This document shows, piece by piece, positions 6,884 to 14,521 of a stretch of DNA of 39,954 nt. Positions within the stretch are counted from its first letter, which is position 1; every line of letters begins with the position of its first letter. Both the position numbers and the translations under genes were made by a program. A model generated the notes under the pieces. That model was not told the DNA's origin. It saw nothing but the letters and a program-made list of their open reading frames with translations, and did not search any database. The DNA lies in assembly GCA_017397925.1 (NCBI GenBank), contig JAFQHO010000055.1, forward strand, positions 1-39,954, read 5' to 3'. The DNA is from Ruminococcus sp. GTDB lineage: Bacteria; Bacillota; Clostridia; Oscillospirales; Ruminococcaceae.

Positions 6884-7596
6884 TTAATCCTCCAATCAGG
6901 CAGGTCACGCTGCATAGCGCCAAATATCCGCATTTTTGAACCGCGGTTTTCCTTTTCGAGGTAAGCGGTCAGTTCCTTAGTGCGTTGGCGGTTCGTATGT
7001 CCGTCTGCTTTGCAGTTGAGTTTGAATACAGGTAATTCGAGTTTATTTGCTGCCCGCCGTATATCTCTTTCAGGAGCAAGAACAAGGGGACGAATAATAG
7101 AAATACTTTTGTCATCCAGAAGTGTAACAGGTGAAAAACAGCCTATTCTTCCCTCAGTTAGCAGATTCATAAGAAATGTTTCAACAGCATCATCAAGATT
7201 ATGTCCTAAAGCAAGCTTTGTGTAGTTATTATCAGTTGCAAAATTATTAAGCGCTCCACGCCGCATTCTTGCACAAAGACTACAAGGGGATTTTTCATTA
7301 CGGATATCAAAGACAATTTCACCAATGTGAGTTGGTATTATTATATGTTCAACTCCGATTTTTTCGCAGTATTCCGTTATCTGAGAGAAGTCCGCAGGTG
7401 TGCCGTCAAAATTGGGGTCAATGGAAACCGCAGTAATATCACATTTAATGCCCATTATATCACGAATACGAACAAGTCCGGCAAGTAAAATCAGACTATC
7501 CTTGCCGCCGGAAACACCCACAGCAACACGGTCGCCGTTGCTGAGCATATCATATTGATGAACAGCTTTTCGTAGATATCCTAAAATTTTCTGCAT
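6871..7596 (-). CDS. TtcA-family tRNA 2-thiocytidine synthase-like protein
   Basis: A 241-aa PP-loop ATP pyrophosphatase. The SGGKDS motif at residues 29-34 binds and activates ATP. The three cysteines that hold the [4Fe-4S] cluster in TtcA are present: two in CSLC and a later one in LNCKADGHTNRQ. LGHNLDDAVETF is a further family motif. TtcA thiolates C32 of certain tRNAs, and this family assignment is firmer than the exact substrate. The start is the ATG at 7596, six bases after a GGAGG site, because the longer TTG start lies upstream of that site. The last five or so residues and the stop codon come from the inserted element at 6798-6883, so the native C-terminus may have differed. The gene is divergent from the next. 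Confidence 0.85.
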   Translation of the reverse strand: MQKILGYLRKAVHQYDMLSNGDRVAVGVSGGKDSLILLAGLVRIRDIMGIKCDITAVSIDPNFDGTPADFSQITEYCEKIGVEHIIIPTHIGEIVFDIRNEKSPCSLCARMRRGALNNFATDNNYTKLALGHNLDDAVETFLMNLLTEGRIGCFSPVTLLDDKSISIIRPLVLAPERDIRRAANKLELPVFKLNCKADGHTNRQRTKELTAYLEKENRGSKMRIFGAMQRDLPDWRINTNP

Positions 7597-7627
7597 AAAA
7601 TCCTCCAAAATCAAATTGTACTACTAA

Positions 7628-7656
7628 ATTATACAACATAACGGAAAAAATTGCAA
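7628..7656 (-). promoter_or_regulatory. Promoter of the ttcA-like gene
   Basis: On the minus strand: TTGCAA (7651-7656), a 17-base spacer and TATAAT (7628-7633), 30 bases upstream of the start codon. Confidence 0.75.
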
Positions 7657-7663
7657 TAACATA

Positions 7664-7692
7664 TTGCAAAAATCGAAAAAATGTTATATAAT
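7664..7692 (+). promoter_or_regulatory. Promoter of the 7734-10302 operon
   Basis: TTGCAA (7664-7669), a 17-base spacer and TATAAT (7687-7692). Its -35 box is only 7 bp from that of the divergent promoter at 7628-7656, so the two promoters sit back to back. Confidence 0.75.
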
Positions 7693-7733
7693 GTTAAGTA
7701 GAAATATAATTATGCAAAAGAAAGGAAAAAGAA

Positions 7734-8195
7734 ATGACGCAAGAATTGAAAAATCTGCTTATTATGCTTGGTTCGATTGTGGTTGTACTGCTTATTATAG
7801 TGATTTTTTTCGGAAGCAAGGGACCAATGCGCAAGCTTATAGGATTTTTTATCGAGGAAACCGATAGCGAAACAGTCCGCGGAGGCAGAAAAACTGAGGA
7901 TTCGCAGAAATACAGTAATGAGCCGATTGTAGAAATGGCTAAGCTTATCCGTAAAACAGACGACAGACTTCGTGTGTTCGAAAGTGACGGAAGTATGCAT
8001 ATTGTTGACCCATACTATGAGCTTGAATTTATCACACGAAAGGGGAAAAGGCTTAAAATAAGCTGTTCTGAAACTGCATACGGACAAATTCCATTCAACG
8101 AGGAAGGGTCACTGACTTACAAACGTAACACCCTTGTAAAATTTAAATTCTATGAGGGAATAATTTATAACGATACGGAGCATCAGAATGGTTAA
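7734..8195 (+). CDS. DUF2500-like membrane-anchored protein
   Basis: The 153-aa protein has an N-terminal membrane segment (about 9-27), a charged stretch, and a soluble C-terminal half. The pattern YYELEFITRKGKRLKIS, YGQIPFNEEGSLTYK and LVKFKF resembles the DUF2500 family, whose function is unknown. The assignment is from memory of that pattern and is tentative. The start follows an AAAGGA site. It is first in an operon and overlaps the ung start by 8 bases, suggesting translational coupling, although no functional link with uracil repair is evident. Confidence 0.7.
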   Translation: MTQELKNLLIMLGSIVVVLLIIVIFFGSKGPMRKLIGFFIEETDSETVRGGRKTEDSQKYSNEPIVEMAKLIRKTDDRLRVFESDGSMHIVDPYYELEFITRKGKRLKISCSETAYGQIPFNEEGSLTYKRNTLVKFKFYEGIIYNDTEHQNG

Positions 8196-8856
8196 TTTTA
8201 ATAATGACTGGGATAAGATATTAGACGGAGAATTTGACAAAGAATATTATCTCAAACTTAGACAATTTCTTATAAATGAGTATAAATCTCAGAAAATCTA
8301 TCCGTCTATGTATGATATCTTTAATGCAATGAAGCTTACATCCTATGACAATGTAAAATGTGTTATTATTGGGCAGGACCCATACCACGGTGAAGGGCAG
8401 GCACACGGTCTGAGTTTTTCTGTAAGAAAGGGAGTCGCTCCACCGCCATCTCTTGTGAATATCTTTAAAGAAATAGCAAGTGATGTAGGAATTGATAATT
8501 CAGGTAAGCACGGAGAACTGACGAAATGGGCTGAAAATGGCGTATTACTGCTGAATTCTGTTCTTACAGTCCGTGCAAATCAGCCAAGAAGCCACCGCGG
8601 ACAGGGTTGGGAAATATTTACTACCGAGGTTATTAAGCTACTCAACAGTCGTGAAAAGCCAATGGTATTTATGCTATGGGGCGCAGACGCCAAGGCAAAA
8701 GCCCAGTTTATAACCAATCCAAATCACCTTATACTTACATCAGCTCATCCGAGTCCTTTGTCAGCTTACAACGGATTTTTCGGCTGTAAGCACTTCTCAA
8801 AGGCAAATGAGTTCCTGAGAGCAAATAATATAGAAGAAATCGACTGGTCAATATAG
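8188..8856 (+). CDS. ung: Uracil-DNA glycosylase, family 1
   Basis: At 222 aa it has the normal family length and removes uracil from DNA to begin base excision repair. The water-activating loop GQDPYH is at residues 62-67 with the catalytic Asp64. PPSLVNIF and the uracil-pocket motif LLLNSVLTV follow. The DNA-intercalation loop HPSPLS is at 187-192. All key residues are present. The start overlaps the preceding gene, and metF follows 10 bases downstream. Confidence 0.97.
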   Translation: MVNFNNDWDKILDGEFDKEYYLKLRQFLINEYKSQKIYPSMYDIFNAMKLTSYDNVKCVIIGQDPYHGEGQAHGLSFSVRKGVAPPPSLVNIFKEIASDVGIDNSGKHGELTKWAENGVLLLNSVLTVRANQPRSHRGQGWEIFTTEVIKLLNSREKPMVFMLWGADAKAKAQFITNPNHLILTSAHPSPLSAYNGFFGCKHFSKANEFLRANNIEEIDWSI

Positions 8857-8866
8857 GAGAAAATAT

Positions 8867-9727
8867 ATGAAAGCAAAAGAATTATTCAGCAAAAAAACAG
8901 TATACTCGTTTGAGGTTTTTCCGCCTAAAAGCACAAGCTCTGTTGATGTAATATACAACGCTCTTGATAAATTAGGCGATTTACATCCGGATTTTATCAG
9001 TGTGACCTACAGCGCAGGCGGAAGCGGCAACAGCAGCCTTGCCCTTGATATTGCATCAAAAGTAAAAGCTATCGGCGTTACTCCTGTGTTACATCTGCCC
9101 TGTATCAATTATACAAGAGAGCAGATTGACTCTACTCTTGCTGAGGCTCAGAGTAGGGGAGTGAACCATATCCTTGCACTCCGCGGTGATATAAATCCCG
9201 ATATTCCGCCTGTTAAGGACTTCGCATATGCCAGTGACCTTATCAGCTATCTTCGATCCAAGGGTGATTATGATATAGCTGCTGCCTGCTATCCAGAGGG
9301 ACATCCGGATGCAGACAACCTTGAGCAAGACATTGAAAACCTTAAAATAAAAGTAGACGCTGGTGCTGATCACCTTATAACACAGCTTTTCTTTGACAAT
9401 GCTTTTTTCTGGAATTTTCGTGAAAAAGCTGCCGCAAAGGGTATAAATGTGCCGATTGAAGCGGGAATTATGCCTGTTGTCAACAAAAAGCAGATTGAAC
9501 GAATGGTTACTACCTGTGGAGCAAGTCTGCCACAGAAATTCGTTAAGATTATGCAGAAATACGAACATAATCCTGAGGCTCTCCGTGATGCAGGAATAGC
9601 CTATGCTATCGATCAGATAATTGACCTTGCCGCTGGGGATGTTGACGGAATTCACCTATATACAATGAATAATCCCTATGTTGCACAGAAAATCAGCGAA
9701 GCTGTAGCTGGAGTAATTTCTGTATGA
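8867..9727 (+). CDS. metF: Methylenetetrahydrofolate reductase
   Basis: A 286-aa TIM-barrel flavoprotein that reduces 5,10-methylene-THF to 5-methyl-THF, the methyl donor for methionine synthesis. It begins with the FEVFPPK motif, whose Glu is a catalytic residue. It also contains ISVTYSAGGS, LALRGD, AACYPEGHPD and the LITQLFFDN signature. Length and motifs are typical. It overlaps by 4 bases (ATGA) with the methionine synthase reactivation gene, which fits a shared role in the B12-dependent methionine pathway. Confidence 0.96.
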   Translation: MKAKELFSKKTVYSFEVFPPKSTSSVDVIYNALDKLGDLHPDFISVTYSAGGSGNSSLALDIASKVKAIGVTPVLHLPCINYTREQIDSTLAEAQSRGVNHILALRGDINPDIPPVKDFAYASDLISYLRSKGDYDIAAACYPEGHPDADNLEQDIENLKIKVDAGADHLITQLFFDNAFFWNFREKAAAKGINVPIEAGIMPVVNKKQIERMVTTCGASLPQKFVKIMQKYEHNPEALRDAGIAYAIDQIIDLAAGDVDGIHLYTMNNPYVAQKISEAVAGVISV

Positions 9728-10302
9728 TTCAGCTTGGGGAAATTTCCAAAGCCGAAGCGGCACGATATATTGGTATTCGCACCGTACCCGATGAAAAAAC
9801 GGCAGAGCTGCTTGACCGATACGAGGAAATTGTTCGTAGTCGTCTTATGCCTGCATACGTGTGGAGAGAGTCACAGTTGGCTTTTTCGACGGAGGGAGTG
9901 TATCTGTCGGGGTTATCTGTTCCCCTTACCGGAAATAGCATACAGAAGCTTCTGAATGGCTGTGTGAGGGCGGTTGTCCTTGCGGCTACAGTTTCAGCGG
10001 AGGCGGACAGGCTTATTCGCCAGTTATCAGTAAGTGATATGGCGGCGGCTGTTGTTGTTGATGCTTTGTGTAGTGCTGCTATTGAGCAGGTTTGTGATAA
10101 AGCAGAAATCGAAATTTTCGGGGATATGCCGAAAGAGCAGAGGACATACCGTTTCAGCCCCGGATATGGAGATTTACCCATAGAATTGCAGGCAAATCTG
10201 TTGAATTATCTCAATGCACAGAGGAGGATAGGACTTAGCTGTACAGATAGCTACCTTCTCACACCAACTAAATCAGTAACAGCAATAATAGGAGTAAAAT
10301 AG
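9724..10302 (+). CDS. Stand-alone methionine synthase reactivation domain protein
   Basis: A 192-aa protein resembling the C-terminal activation domain of cobalamin-dependent methionine synthase (MetH), which binds S-adenosylmethionine so that oxidised cob(II)alamin can be remethylated. The motifs RFSPGYGDLPIELQ and LLTPTKSVTAIIGV are characteristic. In many Clostridia this domain is encoded separately from the MetH catalytic part, as in Thermotoga. No catalytic metH gene is in the window. The ATGA overlap with metF indicates coupled translation. It is last in its operon, before a strong terminator. Confidence 0.9.
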   Translation: MIQLGEISKAEAARYIGIRTVPDEKTAELLDRYEEIVRSRLMPAYVWRESQLAFSTEGVYLSGLSVPLTGNSIQKLLNGCVRAVVLAATVSAEADRLIRQLSVSDMAAAVVVDALCSAAIEQVCDKAEIEIFGDMPKEQRTYRFSPGYGDLPIELQANLLNYLNAQRRIGLSCTDSYLLTPTKSVTAIIGVK

Positions 10303-10310
10303 TAATTCAG

Positions 10311-10348
10311 ACCGTCCGTGAACAAATTACGGACGGTTTAATTTTTTT
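10311..10348 (+). terminator. Terminator after the metF operon
   Basis: A 9-bp perfect stem (ACCGTCCGT with ACGGACGGT) and a 9-base loop are followed by TTAATTTTTTT. Confidence 0.93.
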
Positions 10349-10437
10349 AGTTATAACTCATAAAATATTAAAGATGTTAAGAAAGTATTTAAAAAATATT
10401 GCTAAAAATCGTGGCTTTCTATTATGTAAAATTACTA

Positions 10438-10467
10438 TTGACACAGTTAGTGTAAAAATGTTATAAT
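10438..10467 (+). promoter_or_regulatory. Promoter of the solute-binding protein gene
   Basis: TTGACA (10438-10443), an 18-base spacer and TATAAT (10462-10467), 46 bases upstream of the start codon. Confidence 0.8.
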
Positions 10468-10513
10468 ATAAAAAAGGTAGTAACGTAAATTATTTGTCAA
10501 AAGGAGTTCAGAG

Positions 10514-11917
10514 ATGAAAAGATTGAAGGCGATTTCAGCTTTTATATTAGCTTTAACAGCTATGATTTCCGCAACAGGCTGCAATAAAGGCGGCGAATCA
10601 GAAAATCCCTATGCTGATGTTGATGTTTCGGCAGACGTTCGTAATAAAATCAAGGAAAGCGTAATGACAACCGACCTTCTGCCAGATGTTGAGCTTGAAA
10701 ACAAGACAATAAAATGGCTTGCTACGTGGGATATAAACCCCGATGTTACGGGCAAAAATAAGCCTACAGAGCTTGTTGCCTTTGAGGAAAAGTACGGCGG
10801 AAAAATTGAGTGGATTCAGTGCGAGCACGGCGACCGTTATGAAAAGCTTGCTCAGATGATTGACAGCGGTGATGGTGTTGACTTCTTCTATGCAGGCGAT
10901 AAGGACGCATTTCCAAAGGGTGCAATAAGAGGTATGTTCGTCCCTGTGGATGATTATATTGACTTCAGTTCTCCGCTGTGGGAGGGCGTTCAGGAAGTAA
11001 ACGACAGCCTTATATGGAATGACAAGCACTATTGCACTATTACACAGACAACCGGTGACAATGTTGCCTGTGTTTACAACAAGAAAACTATTGAAGAAGC
11101 AGGACTTACCGACCCTGCGGAGCTTTATGCAAACGGAGAGTGGACATGGGATGCTTTCCATGATATGCTTAAAAGCTATGTTGATGTTGAAAATGAAAAA
11201 TTCGGCATTGACAGCTGGTGGTATGAATTCGGATTAATGGCAACCACAGGCGTACCTGCTGTAGAGATACAAAATGGAAAGCTTGTGAGCAATATCAGCG
11301 ACCCAGCTATGGAGAGAGTACAGAATTTTATGTACGACCTGTACTCATCGGGCAGTATAGCTATTGGCGTAGGCGATTATGGTTGGGATTCCCACCCCGA
11401 ATATATTGGCGAAGGAAAGCTGCTTTTCTATCCTGTAGGACTTTATGAGTTCTATATGGAAAAGGATAAGTGGACAGCCAAATACGGTGAAGATGTCGGC
11501 TTTGTTCCAATGCCTAAAGACCCTGAATCTGATGATTACTATATCCCCGTTGGTATGGAGGCATACTGCTTTGTAAAGGGTGGTCAGAACCCTGAAGGTG
11601 TTGCAAGATATCTTGACTGTAAGAGATTTGCAATTCTTGATGAAACTACCAGCGAGCTTGGCGACCAGCAGTTCAGAGATGATTATGGCTGGTCAGATGA
11701 AATGATTGAAATGAAAAACAGTATGCAGGAACTTGCAGATGCTAATCCGTTTATTGACGTATCAACAGGAGTTTCAGCAGATTGTGGAGAACTTCTTGAC
11801 AGTCAGCTCAGAAGCTCTGCAAGGGGAACACCTTGGAATGAAACATACGACGCCATTTATGCAACTCTTGATATAATGCTTGAAGATGCAAATAATAATT
11901 CAACAGAAAACGAATAA
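10514..11917 (+). CDS. Extracellular solute-binding lipoprotein (ABC family 1)
   Basis: A 467-aa lipoprotein with a signal peptide and a lipobox ending ATGC, so Cys23 would be acylated. The body has the size and pattern of sugar-type ABC solute-binding proteins: a long mixed fold, NGEWTWDAFHDML and GFVPMPKDPESDD. The start follows AAAGGAG. No ABC permease or ATPase lies next to it; the next gene is an SDR epimerase 36 bases downstream. A paralogue lies at 21428, with corresponding blocks such as NKTIKWLATWD here and NRTITWLSDFS there. The ligand is unknown. It could deliver an oligosaccharide to a transporter encoded elsewhere, or act as a sensor. Confidence 0.85.
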   Translation: MKRLKAISAFILALTAMISATGCNKGGESENPYADVDVSADVRNKIKESVMTTDLLPDVELENKTIKWLATWDINPDVTGKNKPTELVAFEEKYGGKIEWIQCEHGDRYEKLAQMIDSGDGVDFFYAGDKDAFPKGAIRGMFVPVDDYIDFSSPLWEGVQEVNDSLIWNDKHYCTITQTTGDNVACVYNKKTIEEAGLTDPAELYANGEWTWDAFHDMLKSYVDVENEKFGIDSWWYEFGLMATTGVPAVEIQNGKLVSNISDPAMERVQNFMYDLYSSGSIAIGVGDYGWDSHPEYIGEGKLLFYPVGLYEFYMEKDKWTAKYGEDVGFVPMPKDPESDDYYIPVGMEAYCFVKGGQNPEGVARYLDCKRFAILDETTSELGDQQFRDDYGWSDEMIEMKNSMQELADANPFIDVSTGVSADCGELLDSQLRSSARGTPWNETYDAIYATLDIMLEDANNNSTENE

Positions 11918-11953
11918 AATAATATTGCTGATAATGAAAGGAGGGCGTGAATT

Positions 11954-12916
11954 ATGAAAACGGTTCTTGTTACAGGAGGATGCGGACTTATAGGTCAGCA
12001 CATATGTTCAGGTTTGCTGAAAAAAGGTTTTGCTGTTATAGCAGCAGATGCCGAGGAGGGTATGTACAACACAGGAAAGCTGAATTACAGCTTTGTACAG
12101 TGTGAAATAACCGATAAGAATGCATATGCAGATATATTTGAAAAGAATCAGATTGAAATAGTGATTCATGCCGCTTGTACTGTAGATAACGATTTAGGAC
12201 CTATCATAACAGAAAAGCAGGTGAGTTATTCAAAACAATGTGATAAATTCATTTATCGTTATGCTATGACAACGGATACTGTAGAGAAATTTATATTTTT
12301 AAGTACAGACAGAGTATACGAATTCCCGAAAACACGCGAACCTATACGTGAGGATGCGGATATAAAGATTACTTCAAATTATGCAGCTATGAAATACGAG
12401 TCAGAAAAGGCGCTTATTTCTGAGATGAAGCATCATAAAGAGGTAATGGTATGTATTGCCCGAGTGGCGCCTGTGTATACATTTAATTTTGTTGACAATC
12501 TTATTGCAAAAATAACTGACCCGAAGGATGGTTCAAAGTTTGTATATGGCAAGGGACAGTATGGCTTCCAGTTTTGTTGTGTTCACAATCTTGTAGACTT
12601 CATACTATGCTTTGTTAAGAATGCAGAAGATATGCAGTATGCTGGCATATATAACGTGTGCGACAAGCTTCTGACAACAGCTGCGGATATAATTTCGTTT
12701 ATGAGAGAAAATCATTCGCTGGGTACAGTTCTGCAGAAAACAGGTGGAAACAGCAGTGCGTTGTCGAAAATCAAAGGTATGTTCGGTGGCAGCAAGGATG
12801 AAAAGACGAATTATCGTTATCTTGATATGAGCAAAGTTGAGAACAACAACCTTCTTGATAATACCAAAGCAAAAAAGCTTGTTAATTTCCGCTGGGATAT
12901 TCATAATACGAAATAA
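11954..12916 (+). CDS. NAD-dependent epimerase/dehydratase (extended SDR)
   Basis: A 320-aa protein with the Rossmann motif TGGCGLIG at residues 7-14 and an acidic residue after the second strand, pointing to NAD(H). The catalytic Tyr-x-x-x-Lys is in NYAAMKYE, and a Ser/Thr lies upstream in FLSTDRVYE. Extended SDRs of this kind epimerise or dehydrate nucleotide sugars, but the substrate cannot be read from the sequence. A GAAAGGAGGG site precedes the start. There is no terminator after the solute-binding protein gene, so the two are probably co-transcribed. Confidence 0.85.
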   Translation: MKTVLVTGGCGLIGQHICSGLLKKGFAVIAADAEEGMYNTGKLNYSFVQCEITDKNAYADIFEKNQIEIVIHAACTVDNDLGPIITEKQVSYSKQCDKFIYRYAMTTDTVEKFIFLSTDRVYEFPKTREPIREDADIKITSNYAAMKYESEKALISEMKHHKEVMVCIARVAPVYTFNFVDNLIAKITDPKDGSKFVYGKGQYGFQFCCVHNLVDFILCFVKNAEDMQYAGIYNVCDKLLTTAADIISFMRENHSLGTVLQKTGGNSSALSKIKGMFGGSKDEKTNYRYLDMSKVENNNLLDNTKAKKLVNFRWDIHNTK

Positions 12917-12926
12917 CACCAAAAAT

Positions 12927-12953
12927 AAACGCCCCAATACATCGGGGCGTTTT
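12927..12953. terminator. Bidirectional terminator between convergent genes
   Basis: A 9-bp stem (AAACGCCCC with GGGGCGTTT) and an 8-base loop. It lies between the SDR gene (+) and the rqcP gene (-) and can serve both. Confidence 0.9.
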
Positions 12954-12954
12954 A

Positions 12955-13197
12955 TTATTCAACAACAGTATAATTATCTGCGGCATTTTCCTTAGTAGCG
13001 TGTTCGGTAACGTTGAGTACCTTGACTTTAAGAGGACGTGTACCCATATTAATTTCGATAATATCGCCTACCTTAACATCATAGGAGGCTCTTGCCACCT
13101 TGCCGTTTACCACGATTTTTTCAGCGTCACAGGCTTCATTTGCGACAGTGCGGCGCTTAATAAGGCGTGTTACTTTGAGATATTTGTCTAAACGCAT
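12955..13197 (-). CDS. rqcP: S4-domain RNA-binding protein, RqcP/YabO family
   Basis: An 80-aa protein that is almost entirely an S4 domain. It begins MRLDKYLKVTRLIKRRTVA and matches the B. subtilis YabO pattern, including the basic helix and VVNGKVARASYDVKVGDIIEI. RqcP binds the obstructed large ribosomal subunit and helps RqcH add alanine tails to stalled chains. The gene order MazG-HU-YabO is the conserved Firmicute arrangement. The HU terminator lies between it and the upstream gene, so expression may depend on readthrough. Confidence 0.9.
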   Translation of the reverse strand: MRLDKYLKVTRLIKRRTVANEACDAEKIVVNGKVARASYDVKVGDIIEINMGTRPLKVKVLNVTEHATKENAADNYTVVE

Positions 13198-13223
13198 AAT
13201 ATTTCTCCTTATGTGAGTATATG

Positions 13224-13248
13224 AAAAGGGGCAGGATTATCCTGCCCC
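13224..13248 (-). terminator. Terminator of the HU gene
   Basis: GGGGCAGGA pairs with TCCTGCCCC around a 3-base loop. On the minus strand it is followed by TTTT. It lies between HU and rqcP and probably separates high HU expression from lower rqcP expression. Confidence 0.88.
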
Positions 13249-13263
13249 ATAGTCATAGTCGGA

Positions 13264-13539
13264 TTACTTGTTAACAGCTTCCTTAAGTGTCTTGCCAGCC
13301 TTGAAACCAGGAGCTTTGCTGGGAGGGCAAATCATTTCTTCCTTAGTTCTGGGGTTAATGCATTTCTTTTCGCCTCTCTCACGAACTTCAAATGTACCGA
13401 AGCCTGTGATAGAAACCTTTTCACCGTTTACGAGAGCCTCTGAAATAGCTGCTAATGTAGCGTCAAGTGCAGCAGAAGCGTCTTTCTTTGTGCAGTTAGC
13501 TTTATCTGCAATTGAATTGATAAGTTCTGTTTTAGTCAT
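13264..13539 (-). CDS. hup: HU-family DNA-binding protein
   Basis: A 91-aa nucleoid protein that bends and compacts DNA as a dimer. It has the helical dimer domain (MTKTELINSIADKA), the GFGTFEVRER signature and the arm with the NPRTKEEM motif and the prolyl tip. Length is normal. The start follows GGAGGA. A perfect 18-bp palindrome lies just upstream, across the mazG stop codon. Confidence 0.97.
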   Translation of the reverse strand: MTKTELINSIADKANCTKKDASAALDATLAAISEALVNGEKVSITGFGTFEVRERGEKKCINPRTKEEMICPPSKAPGFKAGKTLKEAVNK

Positions 13540-13577
13540 TTTTGTTTTCCTCCATTATATAAACATTTTTATATTAC

Positions 13578-13595
13578 CAGAATAAATTTATTCTG
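13578..13595. promoter_or_regulatory. Perfect 18-bp palindrome between mazG and HU
   Basis: CAGAATAAATTTATTCTG is fully self-complementary and includes the mazG stop codon (13588-13590). It lies 39 bases upstream of the HU start. It could be an operator for a dimeric regulator. A hairpin role is less likely, because a palindrome without a loop folds poorly. Confidence 0.5.
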
Positions 13596-14388
13596 ATATA
13601 TTCTTAGCCTTGTCCCAGTAGACATCAAGCTCCTCAATTGGGAGTTCTTTCATATCAAGGGAGTCGTTTCTTACAAGCTCCTCCGTAATGGAAAAGCGTC
13701 TGATGAATTTATCTGTAGAAGCTCGAAGTGCCTGTTCAGCGTCAATACCGAGGTGACGAGCCGCATTTACGCAGGAGAACAGCAAATCGCCAAGTTCCTC
13801 CTCTATATTAACAGTATCGTTATTTTGAATAGCCTTGTCAAGCTCAGCTTTTTCAGCGGCAATACAAGCAACAGCATCCTCGACACAGCGGAAGTCCATA
13901 CCAGCTCTCATAGCACGTTTGCCCACCTTCTGCGCTCTCATAAGGGCGGGGAGAGTGTTTGCAACACTTTTAAGTGTATCAGTATAAGTTTCCTGTCCCT
14001 TTGTTTCCATTTTTATGGAATCCCAGTTTTTCAGCACTTCATCGGATGTATCAGCTACAACCTCGCCGAAAACGTGAGGATGACGGATAATAAGCTTTTT
14101 GCATACTTCGTCGCACACTTCATCAAAGGTGAAGTTGTTCTGTTCTTCTTCAATTCGTGTATGGAACACTACTTGTAAAAGAACATCACCAAGCTCCTCG
14201 CGGAGAAGGGCGGTATCTTTAAGGTCGATAGCCTCCAGTACCTCACAGGTTTCCTCTAAGAAGTCGCTTCTTATTGATTCGTGGGTTTGTTCTCTGTCCC
14301 AGGGGCATCCGCCTTCGGAACGGAGTAATCTTACGATGTCGAGCAAATCTCCGATAGAATAGTTTTCCTTCTGCTGATATTCAACCAT
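13588..14388 (-). CDS. mazG: Nucleoside triphosphate pyrophosphohydrolase
   Basis: A 266-aa protein with two MazG domains in tandem. The first has CPWDREQTHESI, the metal-binding EETCEVLEAI and the EELGDVLLQVVFH motif. The second has EKAELDKAI and EEELGDLLFSCVN. MazG hydrolyses NTPs and dNTPs to monophosphates, clearing aberrant nucleotides. The ATG at 14388 was chosen because AAGGAG lies 11 bases before it, whereas the GTG further upstream overlaps that site. It leads the YabN-HU-YabO gene order. Confidence 0.95.
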   Translation of the reverse strand: MVEYQQKENYSIGDLLDIVRLLRSEGGCPWDREQTHESIRSDFLEETCEVLEAIDLKDTALLREELGDVLLQVVFHTRIEEEQNNFTFDEVCDEVCKKLIIRHPHVFGEVVADTSDEVLKNWDSIKMETKGQETYTDTLKSVANTLPALMRAQKVGKRAMRAGMDFRCVEDAVACIAAEKAELDKAIQNNDTVNIEEELGDLLFSCVNAARHLGIDAEQALRASTDKFIRRFSITEELVRNDSLDMKELPIEELDVYWDKAKNISE

Positions 14389-14521
14389 AGAAAAAAGCAC
14401 TCCTTAATAATACAATATATCGCTGAAAAATGCAAGTTATTTTTGAAATTTCGTATCAATTACATAATATACAGCAATATGCCGTCAGATTTTGTACACT
14501 TTAACGAGATAATACGATACA

